Source of the DNA: JAJFUV01 sp964561215
Lineage (GTDB): Bacteria > Acidobacteriota > Terriglobia > Bryobacterales > Bryobacteraceae
NCBI GenBank assembly: GCA_964561215.1
Contig: CAZLOS010000002.1
Coordinates: 77,249-141,248 of the forward strand
DNA length: 64,000 bases
Reading direction: 5' to 3'
Shown here: in pieces, positions 42,420 to 51,320 of the stretch
Numbering within the stretch: position 1 is the first letter of the stretch
How the letters are laid out: the number at the start of each line of letters is the position of its first letter
Notes under the pieces: model-generated
Databases searched by the model: none
Told to the model about the DNA's origin: nothing
What the model saw: the letters and a program-made list of their open reading frames with translations, nothing else
Position numbers and translations under genes: made by a program

Positions 42420-44162
42420 ATGCGGAAATCCTTTCTTATCCTTCTGCCTTACGCGCGACGCTACCGGGGAGCGCTTTTGCGCGGCGTAGGCGCGCTGGTC
42501 GCCAAGGACCTGCTCGGGGCGGCCATGCCGCTGGTGATCGGAAAGGCGGTGGATTCGCTCCACGAGGGATTCCGCATCGAGATCCTGCTGTGGCTCGCCG
42601 GCGCGCTGGCAGTCATCTCGGCGCTGAAGGGTTTGTTTCAGTACTGGATGCGCGTCATCATAATCGGAGTCTCGCGCGACATCGAGTACGACCTGCGGAA
42701 CGATTTCTTCGAACGGCTCATCTGGCTTTCGCCGGATTTCTATTCCCGTTACCGCACCGGCGACATCATGGCGCGCGCCACCAACGACCTCAATGCCGTC
42801 CGCATGATGCTGGGGCCCGCCGTCATGTACTGGTCCGAGACCATGCTCACGCTCGTGCTGGCGCTGGCGGTCATGCTCGGCGTGGACTGGCGTCTCACCT
42901 TGCTGGCGCTGATTCCCGCGCCGCTGGTCAGCCTTGCCGTGGTTGTTTTCGGCCGGCGCATCCATGACCGTTTCGAAAAGATACAGGGCATGTTCAGCGA
43001 GATCAGCAATCGCGTGCAGGAGAACCTCTCCTCGGTGCGCGTGCTGCGCGCCTATGTGCAGGAGGAGGCCGAGCTGGAGCAATTCGCCCGGCTGAACCGG
43101 GCTTACATCTCCGAGAACATTCGTCTGGCGCGCACATCTTCCCTGTTCCTGCCGCTGCTGCAGTCCATGATCGGCTTCACATTCCTGCTGGTGCTTTGGG
43201 GCGGCGGCGCGCGCCTGCTCGAGGGCAAAATCAGCATTGGCGGCTTCGTCATGTTCAACACGTACATGGGCATGTTGATCTGGCCCATGATCGCCATGGG
43301 CTGGGTGGTGAACTTGATGCAGCGGGGCAAGGCGTCGCTCGAGCGGTTCAGCCAGATCCTGGAAGCGCGGCCCGGCATTGCGGCGCCGGATAGCCCCCGC
43401 GCCATCGGCGACGATGCCCGCGGTGAAATCGAGTTCCGCGGCGTGGGAGTGCAGTACCCCTCCGGCTGGGCGCTGCGCGGCATCGACATCCGGATTCCCC
43501 CCGGCGCCACCGTAGCCGTCGTCGGCCATACCGGCTGCGGTAAGTCCACGATGGTGAGTCTGATTCCGCGCCTGCTCGATCCGACCGAGGGCGCGGTCCT
43601 GGTGGACGGCGTAGATTTGCGCGAGTGCGACCCGAGCCAGTTGCGCCGCATGATCGGCTTCGTCCCGCAGGAGACCTTCCTGTTCACTGCCACGCTCGCC
43701 CAAAACATCGCCTTCGGAGTGCCGGACGCCACCGCCGAACAAATACGCTGGGCGGCCGAAGTCGCGGGATTGGGGAGCGACATCGCCGGATTCCCGGCCG
43801 GGTACGAGACGGTTATCGGCGAGCGCGGCATCACGCTCTCGGGAGGCCAGAAGCAGCGTACGGCCATCGCCCGGGCCATCCTGCGCAATCCGAAGATTCT
43901 GATTCTGGATGACGCGCTCTCGAGCGTCGATGCGATCACCGAGGAGCGTATCCTCGGCGAGTTGGCCGGCCTGATGAAGGACCGCACCACGGTACTGATT
44001 TCGCACCGAGTCTCCACCGTTCGTCACGCGGATGTCATCTACGTGCTCGAACACGGCGCCATCGTCGAGTGCGGCACGCACGAGCAGCTGCTGGCCGCCG
44101 GCGGCTACTATGCCGACCTCTATCAGAAGCAGTTGATCGAAGAGGAACTGGAAGCTATTTAA
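42420..44162 (+). CDS. ABC exporter, fused permease and ATPase (MdlB/MsbA type)
   Basis: A 580-residue half-transporter that should work as a dimer in the inner membrane. Six membrane segments span residues 15-310. The ATPase domain has Walker A GHTGCGKSTM (about 369-378), the Q-loop in GFVPQETFLF, signature LSGGQKQRTAIARA (about 474), Walker B ILILDDALSSVD, and the H-loop in VLISHRVST. The substrate is unknown; lipids, peptides and drugs are all known for the group. It follows the ydcF-like gene by one base. Confidence 0.93.
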   Translation: MRKSFLILLPYARRYRGALLRGVGALVAKDLLGAAMPLVIGKAVDSLHEGFRIEILLWLAGALAVISALKGLFQYWMRVIIIGVSRDIEYDLRNDFFERLIWLSPDFYSRYRTGDIMARATNDLNAVRMMLGPAVMYWSETMLTLVLALAVMLGVDWRLTLLALIPAPLVSLAVVVFGRRIHDRFEKIQGMFSEISNRVQENLSSVRVLRAYVQEEAELEQFARLNRAYISENIRLARTSSLFLPLLQSMIGFTFLLVLWGGGARLLEGKISIGGFVMFNTYMGMLIWPMIAMGWVVNLMQRGKASLERFSQILEARPGIAAPDSPRAIGDDARGEIEFRGVGVQYPSGWALRGIDIRIPPGATVAVVGHTGCGKSTMVSLIPRLLDPTEGAVLVDGVDLRECDPSQLRRMIGFVPQETFLFTATLAQNIAFGVPDATAEQIRWAAEVAGLGSDIAGFPAGYETVIGERGITLSGGQKQRTAIARAILRNPKILILDDALSSVDAITEERILGELAGLMKDRTTVLISHRVSTVRHADVIYVLEHGAIVECGTHEQLLAAGGYYADLYQKQLIEEELEAI

Positions 44163-44174
44163 GCCGTACTTGGC

Positions 44175-44567
44175 CTATTCCGGAAACTTCCCTTTCAGTA
44201 GAACGCTCCAGGGGTGGTACTCCATGGTGATCTGGCCGCTCTTTACCACCGGGTCCTCGGAAGCCATCCGGCGCGCCTCCTCGACGGTGCAATTGCGAAA
44301 CAGCAGCAGTCCTCGCAGGTCGGTGGGGTCGCCGAACGGACCCGCGGCGATGAGCTTTCGCGTGGCCACCATCTTGCGCAGGACCTCAATGTGGCCTTGG
44401 ATCATGCGCCGGCCTTCGGGAGTGTTCATGTCCGCCTTCCAGGCTGGGCCTTTGCGCCGGATCCCGACGACGTAGGATGGAGGGGCTGATTCCGGCTTGT
44501 CGATAGTCCCGGCGTAAGTGGTAGAGACGAGTAGAAGGGAAAGGAGTACAAGTATCGGTTTCCGCAT
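44175..44567 (-). CDS. exported YCII-related protein
   Basis: A 130-residue protein with a Sec signal peptide (MRKPILVLLSLLLVSTTYAG). The mature part matches the YCII fold: GIRRKGPAWK near the start, GHIEVLRKMVATRKLIAAGP in the middle, and SGQITMEYHPWSVLLKGK at the end. YCII domains are usually cytoplasmic, so an exported copy is less common. Function unknown. It converges on the ABC exporter with 12 bases between stops. Confidence 0.78.
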   Translation of the reverse strand: MRKPILVLLSLLLVSTTYAGTIDKPESAPPSYVVGIRRKGPAWKADMNTPEGRRMIQGHIEVLRKMVATRKLIAAGPFGDPTDLRGLLLFRNCTVEEARRMASEDPVVKSGQITMEYHPWSVLLKGKFPE

Positions 44568-44583
44568 ACAGCCTCGATTCTAT

Positions 44584-44611
44584 CGTGGAGCGCGCAGTCT
44601 CGCGCGCCACG
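44584..44611. repeat. REP-like palindromic element, copy 2
   Basis: A 28-base imperfect palindrome with left arm CGTGGAGCGCGC and right arm GCGCGCCACG around AGTCTC. It is 26/28 identical to the element at 8575-8602 and shares its first 16 bases with the partial copy at 33939. It lies in the 161-base region between the divergent YCII and glgC genes. Confidence 0.62.
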
Positions 44612-44641
44612 CCGGCAGTCATCCTGGTGGACATCCTGCCG
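44611..44641. repeat. second hairpin of the REP-like unit
   Basis: Directly after the palindrome, CGGCAG (44613-44618) can pair with CTGCCG (44636-44641) around a 17-base loop. It contains GCCGGCAGTC, which also occurs at 52996-53005; the hairpin at 54256-54278 carries its CCGGCAGTC core. Two adjacent hairpins would form a compound repeat. Confidence 0.45.
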
Positions 44642-44712
44642 CGTCCCGCCCACATTACCGTCGGGCGCCGCGGGAGTCGCGCCATTGGCGGACGATTTTT
44701 CGGTATTGTCTT

Positions 44713-44728
44713 TATAGGAGCTTGATGG
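44713..44728 (+). promoter_or_regulatory. ribosome-binding region of glgC
   Basis: AGGAGCTTGATGG precedes the glgC ATG at 44729. A nearby ATG (44725) is out of frame. A CTTTAT or TATTGT hexamer just upstream could be the -10 element, with TTGGCG further left, but spacing is not ideal. Confidence 0.45.
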
Positions 44729-45982
44729 ATGCAAATTCGCGTGCTGGCGTTCGTGCTCGCCGGAGGGAAGGGAACCCGGCTCTATCCATTGACCAAGGAG
44801 CGCGCCAAACCTGCCGTTCCGTTCGGCGGTAAGTACCGGATCGTCGATTTCGTACTCAGCAATCTGATCAACTCCGGCATTTATTCCATATACGTATTGA
44901 CGCAGTTCAAAAGCCAGTCGCTGTTGCAGCACCTGCGCGACGGCTGGCAGTTCAGCGGATTGCTCACCAGCCAGTTCATTATCCCCGTGCCCGCGCAAAT
45001 GCGCACGCCGGACGAAACCTGGTATCAAGGCACGGCCGACGCCATTTTCCAGAACGTCAACCTGATCGAACAGTCCGATCCGGACCTGGTGCTCATCTTC
45101 GGTGCCGATCACATCTACCGCATGAACATTCGGAGCATGATCGAGTACCACTTGTCGAAGAAGGCGGAGGTGACCGTGGCCGCCATCCCCGTGCCGCGGC
45201 GGCACGCCGTCGAGTTTGGCGTGATTGAAGCCGGACAGGACGGTTCGATTGTCGCTTTTCACGAAAAGAACCCTTCCGCGCCAAGCATGCCGGGCGACCC
45301 AGAGCGGGTCTTCGCCTCCATGGGCAACTACATCTTCTCGCGGAAACGCCTGCACGACGAACTGTACGCCGACGCCAATAACGAGGAAAGCACCCACGAC
45401 TTCGGCCGGGACATCCTGCCGTCGCTGGTCGGCCGCGCGCCCATGTACGCCTATGATTTCAACACCAACGTGATTCCGGGCGACCCGACCGACCAGGATG
45501 CCTATTGGCGCGATGTGGGGACGGTGGACGCCTACTGGGCCGCCAACATGGATCTGCGCGCGGTGCGCCCGTCCTTGAATCTGTACAACCACCAGTGGCC
45601 GTTGCGCACCGCGGGTTATTCGGACCCTCCCGTCAAGTTCGCCTTCGACGAGGAAGGCCGTCGCGGCCAGGCCATGGATTCCGTGGTTGCCGGCGGGACG
45701 ATTCTTTCCGGCGGCACGGTGCGCAATTCCATCATCGGACGCTATGTGCGCGTTCACGCCGGGGTACTCATCGAAGACTCCATCGTTTTCGACTACTGCG
45801 ATATCGGCCGTCGGGCGCGCATCCGCCGCGCCATCATCGACAAGAACGTCACCATCCCCGAGGATGCCGTCATCGGCTACGACCTCGAGAAGGACCGCCA
45901 GGATCATTACGTGACCGAGAGCGGGATCGTGGTCGTCGAAGGCAATCGCTCTCCTGTGCTGCTCTCCGCGATACAGGCTTGA
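44729..45982 (+). CDS. glgC: glucose-1-phosphate adenylyltransferase
   Basis: A 417-residue enzyme that makes ADP-glucose for glycogen. The nucleotidyltransferase loop is LAGGKGTRLYPLTKERAKPA at about residues 10-29. KYRIVDFVLSNLINSG, GTADAIFQN, LIFGADHIYRM and VEFGVIE follow in the usual order. The C-terminal left-handed beta-helix (GGTILSGGTVRNSIIGRYV) is complete. The enzyme is normally controlled by glycolytic intermediates. It is not next to other glycogen genes here. Confidence 0.94.
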   Translation: MQIRVLAFVLAGGKGTRLYPLTKERAKPAVPFGGKYRIVDFVLSNLINSGIYSIYVLTQFKSQSLLQHLRDGWQFSGLLTSQFIIPVPAQMRTPDETWYQGTADAIFQNVNLIEQSDPDLVLIFGADHIYRMNIRSMIEYHLSKKAEVTVAAIPVPRRHAVEFGVIEAGQDGSIVAFHEKNPSAPSMPGDPERVFASMGNYIFSRKRLHDELYADANNEESTHDFGRDILPSLVGRAPMYAYDFNTNVIPGDPTDQDAYWRDVGTVDAYWAANMDLRAVRPSLNLYNHQWPLRTAGYSDPPVKFAFDEEGRRGQAMDSVVAGGTILSGGTVRNSIIGRYVRVHAGVLIEDSIVFDYCDIGRRARIRRAIIDKNVTIPEDAVIGYDLEKDRQDHYVTESGIVVVEGNRSPVLLSAIQA

Positions 45983-45996
45983 ACCGCGCGCAGCCG

Positions 45997-47877
45997 CTAG
46001 TGGATTTCGAACACCCCGAACACCAGTCCCAACTCGCGCCTGTCTCCTTCGGGCCTGAATACACGTCCGCTTTCGACCGTGATTTCGATTTCAGGTTTGC
46101 CCACCGCGCCGGCTGGCAACGGGTAGTCGAAAGTGAACTGCGAGTCGCCGCGCGTGATCTTCATCTCGGGCATGCGCACTCCATCCGTGGTCACGTGAAG
46201 CGGCAGCGGTCCGGCGTCCAGTTGACGCCGCGGGCAGTAGCCCTGGATCGAGAGCGTCTTCCCCGGCGCGTCGGGTCCCCTCAATCGCAGCGTTGCGCGG
46301 CGCGGCATCCAGCGGGAATGGTTGTCAACCGGATACCATGTGTTGCCCAACAGGTATGCGGTCAGCGGATTGGCGACATCCACTCGCGTCGGCAAGCGGT
46401 CGACGAAGCGCTGTGAAGCCGTCCGGCTGTAACGCCGCGTGATATTCACCAGCCGGTCTCCCCCCGCCTCATATACTACGAGTTGGTTGTTCTTGAGAGC
46501 GTGCAGTATAACCTGGGGCGGCAGGATAAACCTCTGGACGTCGCCCAGGGCCGGCCGGCTTACCGTGCGTTTCTCGGTACCCGGCTCCAGGTATACGTCC
46601 GAAACGCCGGCCGCTCGAAAGCAGCCGTCCATGATGCCGCCCCAGAACAAGGTGTCGTCCACGCCCGCCAGCAGGATGGCTTCACGCGGGTGCAGTTGGC
46701 GCGCTTCAACCACACCCAGCGTCATGTTCCTCACGCGTCTGGCCCGGTCGTGCCACCAGCTTGTCACGCTCTGCGCCTTGGGCACCGACACAACCAGGAA
46801 GAAACCGGCGAGTACGACAGCCGCCGCGCGCCATGTCCATAGCTTCCTGCCCTGCCTTGAAAACGCGAAGGCGACAGCGCCGGCTCCCAGGCAGGCCACT
46901 CCCATACTGGGCAGCGTCAGGTAGTAGTCGGTGATGTGCTCGCGCAACGGGAGCACCGGAGCCACTACGATAACGAAGCAGGCTAGGAAAAACAGCGGCA
47001 CGCGGTTGCCGCGCCACGCCATCCAGACTGCAAAGCCCACCAGCGCCACGGTAAACAGCACCGTGCTGCCATAGAGAATCCACCTCAGGGGCGTGGTCGA
47101 GGGGAACGCCAGGGCGAAAGGTTCGAAGAACCAGCGCCAGTACGTCCACAGCGTGTGCGCCATCGACAAATCCAGGTGGATCGAGTACGTTCCGGCGGCC
47201 TGCTTCGGCGCCAGCCTCATGTGCAGAATCGTGAACAGGAGCGACGGCACAAACAGCGGCAGTGTCTTCTTGAAGTGCCGCCGCGCGCACAGCAACGCGT
47301 AGGCGGCCGCGATTGCCGGATAAACGATGGTGGTTTCCATCACGAGGAATCCGGTGAGGAAGGGAATCCACTGCAGATAGAGATATCGCCGTTGGCCGGT
47401 CTCGTTGTACCGCAGGAAGAAGTGGAACGCGGCCAGCAGCAGGAATCCGCAGAGCACCTGCATGTACGCGCTGCTCCAGGTCATCGCCACCACCATCACG
47501 GTGTTCGACACCCAGAAAACCGGCGCCAGGAACCCGGCCAGCTTCGAGCCTGTCAGCCGGCGCACGATGGAACTCAACAGCACCAGGTTGGCGAACTCAG
47601 TGAGGAACACGCAGATGCGGAAGGGCAGCGGATCCACGCCGAACAGAGTGCTGAACAGCAGGAAGAATCCGCGCTCGCTCAACGGGCGGAAAGTGCCGTG
47701 CTCGGCGGGCGTGAAAATGGCGCGCAGCAGGCTGTTCGAATCGTAGACCTGGAAGCGCAGGCTCAGCCAGGCGAAGTCGTCGTGCAGAAACCAGATGGTC
47801 AGCCCTTTCCAATAGAGCGCCAGGCAGAACAGGCTGGGTAGAGTCCAATAAGCGATTTTGAGCAGACGTTCGCGCAT
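45997..47877 (-). CDS. large multi-pass membrane protein, GT39/PMT-like
   Basis: A 626-residue inner-membrane protein. About ten to twelve hydrophobic segments cover residues 8-385, and the first external loop is acidic (TIWFLHDDFAWLSLRF), as in GT-C glycosyltransferases. A soluble domain of about 230 residues, mostly beta, follows. The acceptor is unknown. ATG 47877 lies 2 bases after the galE stop; GTG 47883, overlapping that stop as GTGA, is an alternative. Its place behind galK and galE suggests use of UDP-galactose-derived sugar in a surface polymer, which is inference. It converges with glgC. Confidence 0.72.
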   Translation of the reverse strand: MRERLLKIAYWTLPSLFCLALYWKGLTIWFLHDDFAWLSLRFQVYDSNSLLRAIFTPAEHGTFRPLSERGFFLLFSTLFGVDPLPFRICVFLTEFANLVLLSSIVRRLTGSKLAGFLAPVFWVSNTVMVVAMTWSSAYMQVLCGFLLLAAFHFFLRYNETGQRRYLYLQWIPFLTGFLVMETTIVYPAIAAAYALLCARRHFKKTLPLFVPSLLFTILHMRLAPKQAAGTYSIHLDLSMAHTLWTYWRWFFEPFALAFPSTTPLRWILYGSTVLFTVALVGFAVWMAWRGNRVPLFFLACFVIVVAPVLPLREHITDYYLTLPSMGVACLGAGAVAFAFSRQGRKLWTWRAAAVVLAGFFLVVSVPKAQSVTSWWHDRARRVRNMTLGVVEARQLHPREAILLAGVDDTLFWGGIMDGCFRAAGVSDVYLEPGTEKRTVSRPALGDVQRFILPPQVILHALKNNQLVVYEAGGDRLVNITRRYSRTASQRFVDRLPTRVDVANPLTAYLLGNTWYPVDNHSRWMPRRATLRLRGPDAPGKTLSIQGYCPRRQLDAGPLPLHVTTDGVRMPEMKITRGDSQFTFDYPLPAGAVGKPEIEITVESGRVFRPEGDRRELGLVFGVFEIH

Positions 47878-47879
47878 GG

Positions 47880-48866
47880 TCACGCCGCGGCGTATCCTTT
47901 CGGATGGCTCGTCTGCCACTCCCAGGCAGTCCGGATAATCTCGTCGATGCTTTCGAAAGCGGGTTTCCAGCCGAGCACGCTACGCGCCTTGTCCGCGCCG
48001 GCCACCAGGTGCGACGGATCGCCGGGGCGGCGCGGGCGAAATTCCGTTTTGATCTCTTTGCCCGAGACGCGGCGCGCGGCTTGGATCACTTCCAGCACGG
48101 AGTTGCCGTGGCCGGTGCCGAGGTTGAAGAAGTTGCTCGCATTGCCCGCGGCCAGGTAGTCCAGCGCAAGAATGTGCGCCGAGCCGAGGTCCTCGATGTG
48201 GATGTAGTCGCGCACCGCGGTGCCGTCCGGCGTCGGGTAATCGTTGCCGTACACTTCGACGTGCGGAAGCCGTCCGCACGCGGCGGCCAGGACGTTGGGG
48301 ATCAGGTGCGTTTCCGGGGAGTGGACCTCGCCGCATCGCTCGGTGGCGCCGGCGGCATTGAAATACCGCAGCGCGACGAACTTCAGGCCGTACGCACGGT
48401 CGCAGCTCTCCAGAATCCGTTCCATGAAGAACTTCGTCCAGCCGTACGGGTTGGCGGGCCACTGCGGGTGGCCCTCGGTGATGGGCACGGTCTTGGGCTC
48501 GCCGTACGTGGCGCAGGTGGAGGAGAATACGATCCGCTTCACTCCAGCCCGGATCAACGCCTCCAGGAACGACACGCCCTCGGCCGAATTGTTCTCGAAG
48601 TACCTCAGCGGTTCGGCCACCGACTCGCCCACGTAAGCGAACGCGGCGAAATGCACGCAGGCGTCCACCGCGTGTTCGCGGGCGATCTTCGTCACCAGTT
48701 CCTGATCGCACACGTCGCCCCGATAAAACGGAACGCCCTCGCGCACCGCTTCGCGATGCCCGCGCGACAGGTTGTCCAGCACCACTACGTTCTCGCCCTT
48801 GGCGAGAAGCATCTCCACCGTGGCGCTGCCGATGTAGCCCGCGCCTCCCGTCACCAATACACTCAC
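47880..48866 (-). CDS. galE: UDP-glucose 4-epimerase
   Basis: A 328-residue SDR enzyme that interconverts UDP-galactose and UDP-glucose. NAD loop VTGGAGYIGSATVEML at residues 5-20. Catalytic Ser and Tyr-x-x-x-Lys are in IVFSSTCATYGEP and NPYGWTKFFMERIL. ALRYFNAAGA and AVRDYIHIEDLGSAHILAL are typical of GalE. It overlaps galK by 4 bases and precedes the membrane protein, so the three form an operon. Confidence 0.95.
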   Translation of the reverse strand: MSVLVTGGAGYIGSATVEMLLAKGENVVVLDNLSRGHREAVREGVPFYRGDVCDQELVTKIAREHAVDACVHFAAFAYVGESVAEPLRYFENNSAEGVSFLEALIRAGVKRIVFSSTCATYGEPKTVPITEGHPQWPANPYGWTKFFMERILESCDRAYGLKFVALRYFNAAGATERCGEVHSPETHLIPNVLAAACGRLPHVEVYGNDYPTPDGTAVRDYIHIEDLGSAHILALDYLAAGNASNFFNLGTGHGNSVLEVIQAARRVSGKEIKTEFRPRRPGDPSHLVAGADKARSVLGWKPAFESIDEIIRTAWEWQTSHPKGYAAA

Positions 48867-50245
48867 GCTGCTTCCTCCAACTTCAGATAACCGAATGTGG
48901 CCGCGCCGGGCGAGGACCCTTGAAACAGGTAAGGCCGGTATCCGCTCTCACCGGCATACGCCGCCGCAATCTCTTCCACCGTTCCGAAGGCCGTCGCGCG
49001 GCCCAACACGCACACCGTTCCGCCGCTGCCGCCGCCCGTGATCTTCGCTCCGTAAATGCCGCGCTTTGGGCCGGCGTCGCGCGCCATTTCCACCAGCCGG
49101 TCGGTCGCCTGCGAACCCAGCCCGCACGCCGAATAGCTCGCGTGGGACTGATACATCATCTCGCCCAACAACTTCAAAGCGCTTTCGTTCAATGGGCCGG
49201 CAAGCAATTCGGCGAACGTGCGCACCCGGTAATGCTCGTAAACAGGGTGCGCGGCCGGCATTCTCACCGCGTATTCGCGGCCGGATTCCACGCGCGTCAC
49301 CGTGTCCGCCGTGCCGTCATACCGCGCCAGGAACTCGCTTCCCCTCATGCGCTCCGGCAAACGCGACGCGTAGTGTTGCTCGAACTCCGAAGGCTCCAGC
49401 CGTGCCAGGTAGTTGCCCACGCGCGGCACGCCGATGATGCGCAGGCCCATGAAGGCGCCCGTACGCACCGAGCCGTAGTCGGCGCCGCTCACGGTATGCC
49501 GCACCCCGGAGTCGATGCCCCACACCGAAATCCCGGCCGGCAATTCCACCATGCCGCACAGTTCCGCCGGCTGGCACAGCAGCGCCAGCAATCGGTTCTG
49601 TTCGCCGCGGACCGCCGTCATCTGGTCCATCACGCCGCAGGGCGCACCCACCACCAGGTTCTCCACCTTCTGGCAGAGCAACGCCATCTCGCGCGGCTCG
49701 ACCGGAATGCCGAACGCCGCCGCTACGCCCTGCATGACGGCCACTTCGAGCGCGGCCGAACTGCTGACGCCCTTGCCTTCGGGAACCTTGGAGTCGATAA
49801 GAATGCGCGCGCCGCGCTCGAACCGCACGCCGCGCTCATGCTTTAACACCAGGAACGCGCCGGCGGCATACGCGGCCCACGCCGTGAGCGGGTCGCGGCG
49901 GAAGAACGGCTGTGCGGCGGCATAGTCGAGCGTATCCAGCGCGGAGAGCGGCATTTCAAAGCGCGCCGCGCGGTGATTCTCCTCCGCGCCCATGCTGGTG
50001 ATGTGCAACACCGGCTCCGCGACCGCCTGCACCGCCGCCAGCGCCGCCTCGCCGAGCGGCAACTCGAGCACCAGGGATCCCGAGTAGTCCGCAATGCCGC
50101 CCATGACATCGAGCCGCCCCGGCGCGCGGGTCACGAAGACCGGTTCGCCACGCATGAACACGCCGCCGCCCTCGCGATTCAGCGTTTCGAGAAACGCTGA
50201 AACATCCGCCAAGCCATGCGCCGAGCCATGTGACACGCGATACAT
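48863..50245 (-). CDS. galK: galactokinase-type GHMP sugar kinase
   Basis: A 460-residue GHMP kinase, cytoplasmic. TRAPGRLDVMGGIADYSGS holds the sugar-binding signature (G-G-x-x-D-Y). VPEGKGVSSSAALEVAV is the ATP loop and ITGGGSGGTVCVLG the third motif. The V-M-G-G-I-A-D-Y form and the length are also seen in L-arabinokinase, so galactose specificity rests partly on the adjacent galE. First gene of the operon galK-galE-membrane protein. The 91 bases upstream also serve the divergent sulfatase pseudogene. Confidence 0.85.
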   Translation of the reverse strand: MYRVSHGSAHGLADVSAFLETLNREGGGVFMRGEPVFVTRAPGRLDVMGGIADYSGSLVLELPLGEAALAAVQAVAEPVLHITSMGAEENHRAARFEMPLSALDTLDYAAAQPFFRRDPLTAWAAYAAGAFLVLKHERGVRFERGARILIDSKVPEGKGVSSSAALEVAVMQGVAAAFGIPVEPREMALLCQKVENLVVGAPCGVMDQMTAVRGEQNRLLALLCQPAELCGMVELPAGISVWGIDSGVRHTVSGADYGSVRTGAFMGLRIIGVPRVGNYLARLEPSEFEQHYASRLPERMRGSEFLARYDGTADTVTRVESGREYAVRMPAAHPVYEHYRVRTFAELLAGPLNESALKLLGEMMYQSHASYSACGLGSQATDRLVEMARDAGPKRGIYGAKITGGGSGGTVCVLGRATAFGTVEEIAAAYAGESGYRPYLFQGSSPGAATFGYLKLEEAA

Positions 50246-50336
50246 AGGGTTTTATTGCCCGATTCTCAAAGGTTAACAAATCGCGCACATAACCTCGCCT
50301 ACCGGCCGCGCGGGATTTGGATTACGATGAGGCCTG

Positions 50337-51304
50337 ATGGCCGCCATCGACCGCAGGACGTGGCTCAAGCAAAGCGGCGCTCTGTGTGCGTCGAAGCTCC
50401 TGGCCGCACCGGCGAAACGCCCCAATGTAGTGTTCCTGTTCACCGACGACCAGCGTGCCAATACCGTCTCCGCGCTCGGCCGGCTGCGAGACTTACCATC
50501 ACGGCAAGCGCGGCAACACCGCCCTGCTCATTCAAGCCCGCTTCGAACACAACAAGTACCTGGACGACAAGGCCGAACGTCTCAGCGGCGAACCAGGCAA
50601 GCAGATTGTCGACGAAGCGATCCGGTTCCTGCGTGAGCCGCATGACCGGCCCGCGTTCATGTACCTCGCTTTCGGCAATCCGCACGATCCGCGGGTCGCC
50701 GCGCGCCGCTACCTGGACCTCTACGATCCCGCCAGGATCCCCCTGCCCGGGAACTTCCTCCCCGTGCATCCGTTCGACAACGGTGAGATGGTCATTCGCG
50801 ACGAACTGCTTGCGCCCTGGCCGCGCACGCCCGAGGAAATCCGCCGTCAACTCGCCGAATACTGGGCCGTGGTCACCGGACTGGACGAGAACATCGGCCG
50901 CCTGATCGACTGCATGAAAGAGTCCGGCATTTACGAGAACACCATCATCGTGTTCTCGTCCGACCAGGGCATCGCGCTGGGAAGTCACGGCCTGATGGGC
51001 AAGCAGAACCTGTACGAAGACAGCATGCGTGTGCCGCTCGTCATTCGTGGACCCGGCATCCGTCCCGGCGCTACCGGCGCGATGGTGTACCTGATGGACA
51101 TCTTCCCGACCATCCTGGATCTGGCCGGCGCAGCCGCCCCGCATCCATGCCATGCTGGACAGGCTGCGGCTCGCTCAGAAGCAGTTTGGAGATACCACGC
51201 CGCTGTCGGTTCCGAACCTGGGCGGCGGCGTCTTCCGGCCGCCCGCCGGAGCCGATCTCGACCGGTTGCTGAAGTCCTGGGGAATGACGCGTTCAAACAG
51301 GTAG
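50337..51304 (+). pseudogene. exported sulfatase, broken into three frames by internal deletions
   Basis: Piece one (from ATG 50337) has a Tat signal (DRRTWLKQSGALCASKLLAA) and the first metal motif, NVVFLFTDDQRANTVSALG. Piece two (from about 50485) is in another frame and starts ETYHHGKRGNTALLIQARFE. It runs through PAFMYLAFGNPHDP and TIIVFSSDQGIALGSHGLMG to FPTILDLAGAA. Piece three (51143-51304), in the third frame, is RIHAMLDRLRLAQKQFGDTT and the usual C-terminal end. Missing between one and two is the region with CxPSR, whose Cys becomes formylglycine. Also missing is the late part of the domain between two and three. The gene cannot make an active sulfatase. Family and breaks are clear; whether they are biological or an assembly fault is open. 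Confidence 0.85.
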
Positions 51305-51320
51305 TTCACGGAGAAGGATC

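Noticed and set aside
42183..44081. 632-codon open frame on the minus strand
   Set aside because: Lies wholly opposite the ABC exporter and the end of the ydcF-like gene; the exporter motifs are unmistakable on the other strand.
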